DNA of 64,000 nucleotides. Origin: Ruegeria lacuscaerulensis. Lineage in GTDB: Bacteria > Pseudomonadota > Alphaproteobacteria > Rhodobacterales > Rhodobacteraceae. The notes under the pieces are model-generated. The model was not told the DNA's origin. It saw only the letters and a program-made list of their open reading frames with translations, and did not search any database. The position numbers and the translations under genes were made by a program. Below, piece by piece: positions 56,277-64,000 of the stretch (position 1 is its first letter; the number at the start of each line of letters is the position of its first letter). The DNA lies in assembly GCF_013031245.1 (NCBI RefSeq), contig NZ_WPZL01000004.1, positions 1 to 64,000 of the forward strand, in the 5' to 3' direction.

Positions 56277-57167
56277 TTAAATCTCCATCTCGTCCATATC
56301 GGTCAGGTCTGTTTTGAGCAGTGATTTCAGCTTTGGTCGCCAAGTTTCAGTAAGGGCGTCTTCACGTGTCACCAGCGAAATGTTGCGGAACAAGGGCTGC
56401 GGCTCGCAGGGCAGGACAAGAACCTGGTCAGCACCGTAACGAATGACATCCGCCTTCGGCAAAAGCGCGTATCCGATCCCGTTTTTGACGCAGTTAACGA
56501 TGGCTTCGATACTGTCCAGGATAATCACGTCACTGGATTTCAGTTGCATCTGATCGCAATATTGAGCGATCAGTTTCCCGATGCCCGACGACGGGATGAA
56601 ATGCAGAAAAGGATGCGTCTGAGATAGCTCGATCAATCCCCCGGCCTTGCTGGGCAACGGCGCTGCAACCACCATTTCGTCGCGGATCAATGTTTCGCAG
56701 CAGAGCTCGAAAGTCGCGTCCGAGATTTCCGTTACGACGGCCGCATCCAGTTGGCCGGTTCGAACCTGTTCGCACAATGTTTCGGACAACCCGGTGCTTG
56801 TATGGAACATCGCCTTTGGGGCCAGCTGCTTTGCGGTCCTGAGAAAATTGGGCAGGATGCGGGCGCCGGCAGACGGGACAAACCCGATCCGGTAAGCCCC
56901 TGTCAATTCCCCGGTGGACACACAGCGCGATTTCAGGACCGAGAATGCATCGACAATAGTCCGGGCGTCCTGAGCCACCCGTATTCCCAATGGGGTCAGC
57001 TTGGGTGGCCGATACCTGCGATCAAACAATGAGGCGCCAAGTTCCTCTTCCAGAGATTTCATCTGCATGCTGACTGCAGACAGGGTCATGTTGCGGATCT
57101 CTGCAGTTCGCGAGAATGAACTGTGCTGCGCGATGGCAACCAGTGTCTCAAAGGCTGAAATTTGCAT
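56277..57167 (-). CDS. LysR-family transcriptional regulator
   Basis: 296 residues from the ATG at 57167. The N-terminal winged helix is typical: MQISAFETLVAIAQHSSFSRTAEIRNMTLSAVSMQMKSLEEELGASLFDRR. The effector domain follows from about 90. The open frame extends 85 codons upstream with no LysR feature, into the promoter and the neighbouring gene. It diverges from the acyl-CoA dehydrogenase homologue at 57263 over a 95-base AT-rich gap and probably controls it, and perhaps the SLC13 gene downstream. Confidence 0.92.
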   Translation of the reverse strand: MQISAFETLVAIAQHSSFSRTAEIRNMTLSAVSMQMKSLEEELGASLFDRRYRPPKLTPLGIRVAQDARTIVDAFSVLKSRCVSTGELTGAYRIGFVPSAGARILPNFLRTAKQLAPKAMFHTSTGLSETLCEQVRTGQLDAAVVTEISDATFELCCETLIRDEMVVAAPLPSKAGGLIELSQTHPFLHFIPSSGIGKLIAQYCDQMQLKSSDVIILDSIEAIVNCVKNGIGYALLPKADVIRYGADQVLVLPCEPQPLFRNISLVTREDALTETWRPKLKSLLKTDLTDMDEMEI

Positions 57168-57173
57168 AAGTTC

Positions 57174-57187
57174 AATTAATCTTAATT
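57174..57187. promoter_or_regulatory. AT-rich palindrome in the LysR/desulfinase-like gap
   Basis: AATTAATCTTAATT (57174-57187) is an inverted repeat with a two-base centre, six bases before the LysR start in the 95-base divergent region. It could be a LysR site or part of a promoter. AT-rich palindromes arise easily by chance. Confidence 0.3.
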
Positions 57188-57262
57188 TGATAGTAAAGTA
57201 AATTCGATTGAAAATAACATAGCCGCCCTCACATAATCTTGAGTATGAGGGAGGATGGCCCA

Positions 57263-58492
57263 ATGCTCGATCAAGGCACCAAAACCTATCAGGAAATTGC
57301 CCGTGAATTGGCACCCGGCTTCGCAGAACGAGCGGGTCATTGGGACGAAACCCGCAACTACTGCTGGGAAAATGTGCGCGAACTGACCGACGCCGGACTA
57401 ATGGGAATGACCATTCCAACAAAGTTCGGAGGTCCCGGGGCCTCGTACCTTGATGTTGTTCTGGCTGTCGAAGAAATTGCCAAAGCCTGCGCGTTAAGCG
57501 CCCGGATCGTGGTCGAGGCCAATATGGGTGGCATCAGTGCAATCATGGCTTACGGCACAGATGAACAACGTGCCTTTGTGGCCCCTCTTGTCCTTTCAGG
57601 GGATAAGCCAGCGATATGTATAACAGAGCCAAACGCGGGCAGCGCCGCCACTGAGATGCAGACAACGGCGCGGCGTGTCGACGGAAAATACCTGATCAAT
57701 GGAACCAAGCATTGGATCACCGGAGGCGGCGTCTCCAGGCTCTATCTAATTTTTGCGCGTGTTCTGGATGAAGACGGAAACGATCAGGGCATAACCGGTT
57801 TTCTGGTTCACTACGATCCCGAAAACGGTATCTCTCCAAAAGGGTTCGATGTGGTTGGCCACGAACGGACCATGGGGCTTTGCGGGATGCCCGAAGCAGA
57901 ACTTCGTTTTACCGATCTGGAAGTTGATGAGCGTTTCGCACTGATGACACCATCGGGGATCAAACGCGGCTTTGCGGATCTGATGACCGCCTATAACAGC
58001 CAGCGCGTCGGTGCCGGAACGGTTGCCATGGGAATTGCGTCAGGTGCGCTGGACCATGCGAAAAGATACCTGCGCGAGCGTCATCAGTTCGGCCGCCCGT
58101 TGCAGGAGTTTCAGGGTCTCCAGTGGATGTTTGCTGACATGGACACGGCGGTCCATGCGTCGCGCCTGATGCTGCACGAAGCCGCCCAGACGCTGGGGCC
58201 GACTGGGTTTCCCGACATGATGATGGCGGCCCGGGCAAAGGCATTTGCGTCCGAACAGGCAGTGAAAGTCGTTAATGACGCCCTGCAAATATTTGGCGCG
58301 CGTGGATACGGCGCTCAGGAGCCGATCGAAAGGATGTATCGTGACGTCCGTATGTTCACCATTGGCGGTGGAACGGCGCAGATATTGAAAACTCAGGTCG
58401 CGGGCGCTTTGCTGGGCATCAAAACGCCGCAGACCAGAGACGGGTACGCGAAACTGGCGGCCCGGTCTTCTGAACCGAGCGCTGCGGTCTGA
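57263..58492 (+). CDS. acyl-CoA dehydrogenase homologue, 3-sulfinopropanoyl-CoA desulfinase-like
   Basis: 409 residues of the acyl-CoA dehydrogenase fold (FAD text ICITEPNAGSAATEMQ, then KHWITGGGVS). The catalytic Glu near the C-terminus is replaced: FTIGGGTAQILKTQ where MCAD-type enzymes have EGT. The alternative base position of isovaleryl-CoA dehydrogenase is Gln247 (TAYNSQRVGAG). A Gln there and an Arg near 81 (SARIVVEAN) are, as I recall, marks of the 3-sulfinopropanoyl-CoA desulfinase of Advenella (Gln246, Arg84). So C-S cleavage is more likely than dehydrogenation. The ATG at 57263 follows GAGGGAGGAT. A LysR gene diverges from it. Confidence 0.8.
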   Translation: MLDQGTKTYQEIARELAPGFAERAGHWDETRNYCWENVRELTDAGLMGMTIPTKFGGPGASYLDVVLAVEEIAKACALSARIVVEANMGGISAIMAYGTDEQRAFVAPLVLSGDKPAICITEPNAGSAATEMQTTARRVDGKYLINGTKHWITGGGVSRLYLIFARVLDEDGNDQGITGFLVHYDPENGISPKGFDVVGHERTMGLCGMPEAELRFTDLEVDERFALMTPSGIKRGFADLMTAYNSQRVGAGTVAMGIASGALDHAKRYLRERHQFGRPLQEFQGLQWMFADMDTAVHASRLMLHEAAQTLGPTGFPDMMMAARAKAFASEQAVKVVNDALQIFGARGYGAQEPIERMYRDVRMFTIGGGTAQILKTQVAGALLGIKTPQTRDGYAKLAARSSEPSAAV

Positions 58493-58668
58493 AATACGGG
58501 CTTTTGCGGTTGAAGTTCTTTTACCCTCTCCAGGCTACCGTGAACGATTGATTAAACCTTGTTCATGCTTGCGCAAACAGGCCCTGTTCAGGTTGGCCAG
58601 CCCCGGCCGAACGACCATCTCTTTCGCAACAGATTGCTATTCAACAATGCTGGATATCGGAGGAGATC

Positions 58669-59421
58669 ATGTTACTTGCCCAAAAATCGGGACTGGCCAA
58701 GTCCCTGCAAGCCGCAACGATTGCCGCGACACTGTTGGTAGTCCCGGTCGCTTTAAAGGCCGCTGAGTCGAAGTTTCTGCCCGAGGGCAGCGTGAACGCG
58801 GTGGATCTAATTCCGCCCGCGCCGACCCTGGACAGTCCGGAGTTCCAAACACAGATGGAGATTGTCGAATGGGCTCAGCAGACCAGAACCGATGACGACG
58901 TTGCATTTGTCGAACAAACACTGAATGTGGATCGGTTCTGGCCGATTATTGGCGCAGACCTGTTTTCGGTTGATGCGCGTGGGCTGAAAGACGTGATCGA
59001 TCAATCGATCGACGAGGTCAGGGCAGACTATGACGCGTTAAAGTCCGTCTATGACCTGCCGCGTCCCTTTCAGGTGAATGAAGTCATCGACCCCGTCGGG
59101 GATGCCCGCCCGGTAGCGTCATACCCAAGTGGCCATTCGATCCGCGCGATCGTCTATGCGCGCCTGCTTTCAGAGGTGTTTCCACAGCATGAGGCCGAAC
59201 TGATGGAACTGGCCCATCAGGTTGGCTATGGGCGCGTAATGGCCGGCGTTCACTACCCTGTTGACGTGGTATCCGGCCAGGCCCTCGGGCACGCGTACTC
59301 CGATGCTATTTTGGCTAACTCCAAGTTTCACGATGCGGTAATCCGCATTTCAACGGAACAATCAGTCAGCAATTGCTGTTGGCCGTCTCAGGCTGAAGGA
59401 ACCGGTGGTTCGGACTCATAG
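58669..59421 (+). CDS. PAP2-family acid phosphatase, periplasmic
   Basis: 250 residues with a signal peptide (LQAATIAATLLVVPVALKA) and the three-part phosphatase signature: K-x6-RP as KSVYDLPRPF, the middle motif SYPSGHSIRA, and GYGRVMAGVHYPVDVVSG with the nucleophilic His. This is the class A non-specific acid phosphatase / PAP2 pattern, acting on phosphate esters in the periplasm. It stands alone 176 bases after the desulfinase-like gene. Substrate unknown. Confidence 0.88.
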   Translation: MLLAQKSGLAKSLQAATIAATLLVVPVALKAAESKFLPEGSVNAVDLIPPAPTLDSPEFQTQMEIVEWAQQTRTDDDVAFVEQTLNVDRFWPIIGADLFSVDARGLKDVIDQSIDEVRADYDALKSVYDLPRPFQVNEVIDPVGDARPVASYPSGHSIRAIVYARLLSEVFPQHEAELMELAHQVGYGRVMAGVHYPVDVVSGQALGHAYSDAILANSKFHDAVIRISTEQSVSNCCWPSQAEGTGGSDS

Positions 59422-59734
59422 ATGCTGTTGTCAGCGGTCAGATTGATTGGCTGGTAAGCTAAATCGGACCTTCGTAGCGCAGATAACCAACGGCAATTTG
59501 GCGCAACAACCTGCCACTCGGGATTGCGGCTGCAACGTCAGAAATCTGTCATAAGTCGGCACTGCCCTTAGCAGCATGAGGTTAAGAGCGGTCGTTCACT
59601 GCTGCCTCAGGCACACAGACCATTTTTGCGAAGCAGACGAAGCGTGAACAGTCTTTAGCGTTCACGCTTCGATGCCATTGTGTCCAAATCTGCGGAATGC
59701 ACACCTGTATCTTGGTAACTAAAGATCGAAACCG
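59422..59734. other. convergent intergenic stretch
   Basis: About 310 bases between the phosphatase stop and the GMC oxidoreductase stop. It holds the hairpin described at 59638-59671. No coding region recognised. Confidence 0.5.
59638..59671. terminator. perfect hairpin between convergent genes
   Basis: CGAAGCGTGAAC (59638-59649) and its exact reverse complement (59660-59671) enclose a ten-base loop. It lies between the stops of two converging genes, where a two-way terminator would be expected. Neither side has a proper T run, so it is not a classical intrinsic terminator. Transcript-end hairpin or protein-binding palindrome are both possible. Confidence 0.5.
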
Positions 59735-61327
59735 CTATTTAGCACAGAGCAAATCACTGGCCTTTTCCCCAATCATGATCGCTGGGGCGTTGGTGTTTCC
59801 GCTGACGATTTCCGGCATAATCGAACAATCGGCAACGCGCAGGTTTTTGATCCCATTCACCCTTAGGCTTGGATCCACAACAGCGCTTTCGGAGGTACCC
59901 ATCGCACAAGTTCCTGTCGGGTGATAGATAGAGACAGAGTTCGAGCGCGCCCAATCCAGGGTGCCTTCGTAATCATCGAAAGACAGATCCGACGTCGGTC
60001 GGAACTCTTCCGAAATCTTGGAAGCCAGGGGGTTATTCCTGGCAATGCCGCGCGCGATGTTCACCCCGTCGACGATGGTTCTGCAATCCGTTTCCGTCGA
60101 CAGGTAATTTGGGATGATCTTGACGTAACTGGTTGGGTCAGGGCCATCCAGACGCAGTTCGCCCCGGCTTTCCGGCCTAAGCTGGCAAACGGACATGGTA
60201 AATGCGGAAAACGGATGCACACCCTCTCCGGGGCTGTCGGCAGACCACGGTTGAACGTGGAATTGAATGTCCGGTGACTGAACCTCGGGACGGGTTTTCA
60301 GGAAACCAGTGGCCAAGCTGGCCGCCATTGTCATGGGCCCTGCACGAAAGAGAGCGTATTTTAGCGCAATGCGCGCCTGATTGAACAAGCTTCGTACTTC
60401 ATCATTCAGTGTCGGTTCGTTGCATTTGAAGACCAGTCGGGCCTGCAGGTGATCCTGCAACCCCTTGCCAACTCCGGGCAGCGAATGGACGGGCTCGATA
60501 CCGTTAGCTTTCAAATGATCCGGGTCGCCGATACCCGACAACATCAATATCTGGGGTGAGTTGATCGCACCTCCGGACAAGATGATTTCGCGCCGCACTT
60601 TGATGGTCTTCACTTCGCCCGATCGATCGCGATAGAGAAGCCCGGTTGCCCTTTTTCCATCCAGTTCGATCCGCGTTACCAGCGCATGGGTAACAATGTT
60701 CAGGTTTTGCCGGTTGCGAATTGGCTTGAGGTAGGCAACCGCAGCGCTGCAGCGGCGACCGTTTCGTGTGGTCAACTGAAAATAGCCGACACCTTCCTGA
60801 TCGGCCCCGTTGTAATCGGGGTTGAATTGGTACCCCGCCTCCTGGGCGGCGGCGACCCAGGCGTCGCAGATGGGGCGCTGAATGCGCATGTTCGACACTG
60901 CGAGCGGGCCACCAACGCCGTGAAACGCGTCCTCTCCGCGTTCCTGGTCCTCGCTACGTTTAAAAAGGGGCAGCACATCTTTCCACCCCCAGCCTACATT
61001 CCCCATCTGGCGCCAGCGGTCGTAGTCCTCTTTCTGGCCGCGAACATAGAGAAGACCATTGAGAGAGGATGATCCGCCCAGCACCTTTCCGCGCGGCCAG
61101 TCTATTGATCGCCCGTTCAATCCCGGGTCGGGCTCGGTGCGGTAACACCAGTCAACGGACGGGTTGTGCATTGTTTTGAAGTAGCCGACCGGAATGTGAA
61201 TCCATGGATTGGTGTCACGTCCGCCCGCCTCAAGCAGAGCGACCGTGGTTTTGGGATCAGCGCTCAGGCGATTTGCGATAACACAGCCCGAAGAACCGGC
61301 CCCGACGACTGCATAATCTACCTCCAT
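59735..61327 (-). CDS. GMC-family FAD oxidoreductase (choline dehydrogenase-like)
   Basis: 530 residues. The ADP-binding fold is VVGAGSSGCVIANRL (G9-x-G11-x2-G14). GMC signature 1 is PRGKVLGGSSSLNGLLYVRG, signature 2 is ILSGGAINSPQILMLSGIG and the C-terminal catalytic His lies in SIYHPTGTCAMG. It oxidises an alcohol, often a choline- or polyol-like compound, to an aldehyde using FAD. It diverges from a TRAP transporter over about 110 bases, so the imported compound may be its substrate. Exact substrate unknown. Confidence 0.93.
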   Translation of the reverse strand: MEVDYAVVGAGSSGCVIANRLSADPKTTVALLEAGGRDTNPWIHIPVGYFKTMHNPSVDWCYRTEPDPGLNGRSIDWPRGKVLGGSSSLNGLLYVRGQKEDYDRWRQMGNVGWGWKDVLPLFKRSEDQERGEDAFHGVGGPLAVSNMRIQRPICDAWVAAAQEAGYQFNPDYNGADQEGVGYFQLTTRNGRRCSAAVAYLKPIRNRQNLNIVTHALVTRIELDGKRATGLLYRDRSGEVKTIKVRREIILSGGAINSPQILMLSGIGDPDHLKANGIEPVHSLPGVGKGLQDHLQARLVFKCNEPTLNDEVRSLFNQARIALKYALFRAGPMTMAASLATGFLKTRPEVQSPDIQFHVQPWSADSPGEGVHPFSAFTMSVCQLRPESRGELRLDGPDPTSYVKIIPNYLSTETDCRTIVDGVNIARGIARNNPLASKISEEFRPTSDLSFDDYEGTLDWARSNSVSIYHPTGTCAMGTSESAVVDPSLRVNGIKNLRVADCSIMPEIVSGNTNAPAIMIGEKASDLLCAK

Positions 61328-61437
61328 GACTGTCTCCTCCTAAGGTCGCTGGAAAAAAGCTCTATACAAATTACCGCAACTATACTAGCCTTTTTTGATA
61401 CAAAACGTCTCAATAATTGCAATCAGGGAGGTAAGCA

Positions 61438-62676
61438 ATGGAGATCGGACGGAAAATAAGTGGCATTTCAAGGCGGGATTTCTTCCGAGTTGCAGGCCGT
61501 TACGGCATGAGCTCAACCCTGTTGGCGGCAGGCGGGTTCGGCGGGGCGATGAGCCTGGCGAATCTGGCGCAGGCTGCCGAATCGACCTACGAAAAGCGAT
61601 TCTCGAAAGAGCCGAAGCACACGCTGAAATTCGGCGCGTCGGGCTTCAACACCCGTAACCTTCTGATCGAACGCGCAGGCGCGATTGAGTTTGCGCGTGA
61701 CTTGGAAGAGCGCACGGATGGCGAGATTCGCATCGAGTTCATCGGCGACAACCAGATCTGCGGACAACTGAGCTGTGTCGAGAAGACCCAGCAGGGAATC
61801 GTCGATATCTACGCGGCCTCAACTCAGAACTCGGCTGGTGGCGCGCCCTATCTGAACGTTCTTGACTACGCTTACATGTTCCCGGGTCGGGCGGCGCAGT
61901 ATCACTTCTTCTACAGCCCGGCGAGCCAGCGCATCCTGCGCGACCCGCTGGAAAAGCGGCACGGGCTGAAATTCCTGTTCACGCATTGCGAACTGCGCGG
62001 CCTGCAGATGGGTTCGACGTTCTCCGACAAACCCACCGTCACCAAATTGGAAGAACTGTTCGGCACCAAGAACCGCGTGACGGGCACGCAGCTTGGCCGG
62101 ATCGCCATGCAGTTGCTGAACCTGAATCCGGTGCCGGTTGCGTGGGAAGAGACGCTGGACGCACTGAAGACCGGTCTGATCGACGGGGCGGAAACCTGGG
62201 CCTCGGCCGTGGCCTACGCCAACATGTCGCCTGTGGTATCGCAATCTGTGAACCTGAAATTCTTCTGTGGCACTGAACATACGTCGATGTCCGCCAAGGT
62301 CTTTGACGGGCTCGGCGGTGAGCTGCAGGACGCGGTCATGGAGTCCTCGTATTTCACTCAGGCCTTGATTCAGGGGGCCAACGAAGCCGCGCTGCTGAAC
62401 ACCGTTGGCTTCTCGGACCCTCAACTGCCCAACACGATCTTTGCCGAAAACGGCGTACGCCCGGCCTTCCTGGCGGACGATCAGATCAAGCTGGCGGAAG
62501 AGATGTGCGCCCCGAACTTTAACCCCGAACCCTGGGCGCAATGGCGCGAACGGCTGAACAAATGGGCGGGCGGCATCGATACCTATCAGGAAATCTACGA
62601 TATCGCGCGGGAAATCCCGGCGGACACGTTGCCGGAAAATGTCGAACCGCGCCGTTGGTGGAAAGGCGAAGCTTGA
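61438..62676 (+). CDS. dctP: TRAP transporter binding protein (DctP type) with Tat signal
   Basis: 412 residues, longer than the usual 320-370. The N-terminus has a twin-arginine signal (SRRDFFRVAG, then a hydrophobic stretch ending NLAQAAES). The mature part is a DctP-family solute receptor: LKFGASGFNTRNLLIERAGAIEFARDLEERTDGEIRIEF and GLQMGSTFSDKPTVTKLEELFGTKNRVTG. The ATG is preceded by GGGAGGTAAGCA. Many TRAP receptors of Rhodobacterales use Tat or Sec. It should bind an organic acid or similar compound and deliver it to the DctQM permease that follows. Confidence 0.9.
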   Translation: MEIGRKISGISRRDFFRVAGRYGMSSTLLAAGGFGGAMSLANLAQAAESTYEKRFSKEPKHTLKFGASGFNTRNLLIERAGAIEFARDLEERTDGEIRIEFIGDNQICGQLSCVEKTQQGIVDIYAASTQNSAGGAPYLNVLDYAYMFPGRAAQYHFFYSPASQRILRDPLEKRHGLKFLFTHCELRGLQMGSTFSDKPTVTKLEELFGTKNRVTGTQLGRIAMQLLNLNPVPVAWEETLDALKTGLIDGAETWASAVAYANMSPVVSQSVNLKFFCGTEHTSMSAKVFDGLGGELQDAVMESSYFTQALIQGANEAALLNTVGFSDPQLPNTIFAENGVRPAFLADDQIKLAEEMCAPNFNPEPWAQWRERLNKWAGGIDTYQEIYDIAREIPADTLPENVEPRRWWKGEA

Positions 62677-62743
62677 TACAACATTGTGAATCGGCCCTGA
62701 CAGGGGCCGGTTCCACCTAACACCGACTGGGAGGACGGGGTTC

Positions 62744-63409
62744 ATGTCATTTTGGGCAGATGTAGGTGCGATTTTCAGTGCCATTCTCAGCCAGGATTCA
62801 TTCGAGATTCAATCCGCATTGGAGTCTGATGCAACTTGGGTCGTCGGCACAGTAGTCTCAGCTTTGGGTGGCTTACTCATCATGCTGATCTATCGGAAAG
62901 TACCGTTCATTGAACGACACTTTGAGCGGGCTGTGATGGTCTATTCGTACCTGGCCATCGCATTGATTATCTTCTGGGGCGTGATTGACCGGTTTGTCTT
63001 TAACGATCAGGAGCCCTGGTCCACCACTATTCCTCCTCTGTTGTTCATGGTCATGGCCTGGTTCGGCGCTTCCTATAACGTGCGTTTGCGCACCCATCTG
63101 AGCTTCAGCGAATTCCGCACAGCCATGCCGCGTGGCGGACAATTGGCATGTCTGTTCCTGGATGCAGTCCTTTGGTTCATTTTTGCAGTCATTGTTATCG
63201 TCACTACGACGCGGCTGGTGGCGCTTTCGGCCTCGAACTTTCAGATCGTTCTGGGGACTGACAATATCATGCAGTGGTGGTTCCTGCTCGCAGCACCGCT
63301 GTCCTTCTTTCTTATGGTCGGACGGGTGTTTCAGAACCTCGCCGATGATTTGCACAACTGGAAAACAGGCAAGCCGCTGATCAAGCAGGCCGTGATAGGG
63401 GCAGACTGA
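62744..63409 (+). CDS. dctQ: TRAP transporter small permease (DctQ type)
   Basis: 221 residues with four membrane helices and the small-permease text YLAIALIIFWGVIDRFVFNDQEPWSTTIPPLLFMVMAWFGASYNVRLRTHLSF. It associates with DctM in the inner membrane. Its TGA overlaps the DctM start (ATGA at 63406-63411 region), showing coupling. Confidence 0.88.
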   Translation: MSFWADVGAIFSAILSQDSFEIQSALESDATWVVGTVVSALGGLLIMLIYRKVPFIERHFERAVMVYSYLAIALIIFWGVIDRFVFNDQEPWSTTIPPLLFMVMAWFGASYNVRLRTHLSFSEFRTAMPRGGQLACLFLDAVLWFIFAVIVIVTTTRLVALSASNFQIVLGTDNIMQWWFLLAAPLSFFLMVGRVFQNLADDLHNWKTGKPLIKQAVIGAD

Positions 63410-64000
63410 TGACAGACGGAACCATGGTCACACTGATCTCGCTTGGGGTCACATTTCTGTTCATGCTGGGCGTGCCCGTGCTGCTGGTCATCGGCTATTG
63501 GGTGATCGGATGCTCGTTCGTGCTGGGTCTGACCCTGGACAATATGGGGGCAGAACTGCTGAACGTGTTCAACAAGGGCTTTGCGCTGCTGGCGATGCCC
63601 CTGTTCATCCTGACAGGAGACCTGATCAACAAATCAGGCATCGCCCGACGGCTCAGCGATTTTGCCTATTCCTGTCTTGGTTGGATACGCGGTGGGCTGG
63701 CCATGGCCTCGCTAGGGGCGTGCGGGCTGTTCGCAGCGATCTCGGGCTCCAACTCTGCGACGACGGCAACAATCGGGTCGATGCTGCACCCGGAAATGGT
63801 CAAAGGTGGCTATGACGAACGGTTCAGCGCCGCCACCGCGGCGGCAGGCGGTACGGTGGGTATCATCATCCCGCCCTCGATCATCTTCATCGTCTACGGA
63901 TTCCTGATGAACCTGCCCATTTCCGAGCTGTTCGTGGCGGGTATCCTGCCCGGTGCGCTGATGGTCATGGGAATGCAATTCGCCTGCTGGATCATCTGCC
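63409..64000 (+). CDS. dctM: TRAP transporter large permease (DctM type), cut by window end
   Basis: An open frame starts at the ATG at 63409, overlapping the dctQ stop, and continues without a stop for the last 592 bases (197 codons). It reads LGVTFLFMLGVPVLLVIGYWVIG, FNKGFALLAMPLFILTGDLINKSGIARRLSDFAY and AAISGSNSATTATIGSMLHPEM, then AGGTVGIIIPPSI, all DctM hallmarks. It is the channel subunit; full length is usually 425-440 residues, so over half is missing here. Confidence 0.93.
   Translation, partial: MTDGTMVTLISLGVTFLFMLGVPVLLVIGYWVIGCSFVLGLTLDNMGAELLNVFNKGFALLAMPLFILTGDLINKSGIARRLSDFAYSCLGWIRGGLAMASLGACGLFAAISGSNSATTATIGSMLHPEMVKGGYDERFSAATAAAGGTVGIIIPPSIIFIVYGFLMNLPISELFVAGILPGALMVMGMQFACWIIC

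Noticed and set aside
57168..57422. 85-codon N-terminal extension of the LysR gene
   Set aside because: LysR proteins begin at the helix-turn-helix; the extension covers the divergent promoter and the start of the next gene.

Overview
The window looks like chromosome (or a large replicon) of a marine alphaproteobacterium of the Rhodobacterales / Roseobacter type. This is an inference from gene content and style: high GC, TctABC, TRAP and Liv-type importers, many Rieske and molybdenum hydroxylases, and a complete form I aerobic CO dehydrogenase cluster. No rRNA or tRNA gene and no CRISPR array was seen. Nearly all the sequence is accessory catabolism, surface polysaccharide and mobile-element debris.

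Layout. (1) 0.2-8.3 kb, minus strand: a TctABC importer followed by an aldehyde dehydrogenase, a class III PLP enzyme of the phospho-lyase type, an APH-fold kinase and a Tm-1-like protein. I read this as amino-alcohol catabolism (kinase, phospho-lyase, aldehyde dehydrogenase). It is preceded by a divergent IclR regulator broken by two frameshifts. (2) 9.6-22.9 kb, plus strand: an AraC regulator, a complete Rieske oxygenase, a BMP/nucleoside-type ABC importer, a flavin/2Fe-2S reductase, two tandem oxygenase subunits that lack the Rieske domain, a reductase that carries a Rieske domain at its N-terminus, a GST-like protein and a class III alcohol (formaldehyde) dehydrogenase. The last five genes match the NdmC/NdmD/NdmE architecture of bacterial methylxanthine N7-demethylation, but with the Rieske-less subunit duplicated. 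(3) 23.1-36.3 kb: a ten-gene minus-strand operon bounded by degenerate IS6-family remnants. It holds a molybdenum N-heterocycle hydroxylase (with a CoxG-FAD subunit fusion), a NicX-like ring-cleaving dioxygenase cut by one in-frame TAA, a formamidase-like hydrolase and a Liv-type importer. A divergent TetR gene and two perfect operator palindromes precede it.

(4) 36.6-45.8 kb: two phage-tail-like genes, an AT-rich Wzy-like polymerase, a flippase, two glycosyltransferases, a sulfotransferase and one unrecognised gene, probably for a sulfated surface polysaccharide. (5) 45.9-54.4 kb, minus strand: coxC-M-S-L-D-E-F-(small ORF)-G, with the form I motif AYRCSFR in CoxL. (6) 54.6-59.4 kb: an SLC13 anion transporter, a LysR regulator, an acyl-CoA dehydrogenase homologue with the features of 3-sulfinopropanoyl-CoA desulfinase, and a PAP2 phosphatase. 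(7) 59.7-64.0 kb: a GMC oxidoreductase divergent from a TRAP transporter whose large permease runs off the window.

The strongest candidate for a little-described system is region 2. Electron flow appears to be rearranged, with the Rieske cluster moved from the oxygenase to the reductase and two different clusterless catalytic subunits available to receive electrons. Region 3 is the second candidate. All substrate assignments are inferred from gene content, not shown by the sequence.
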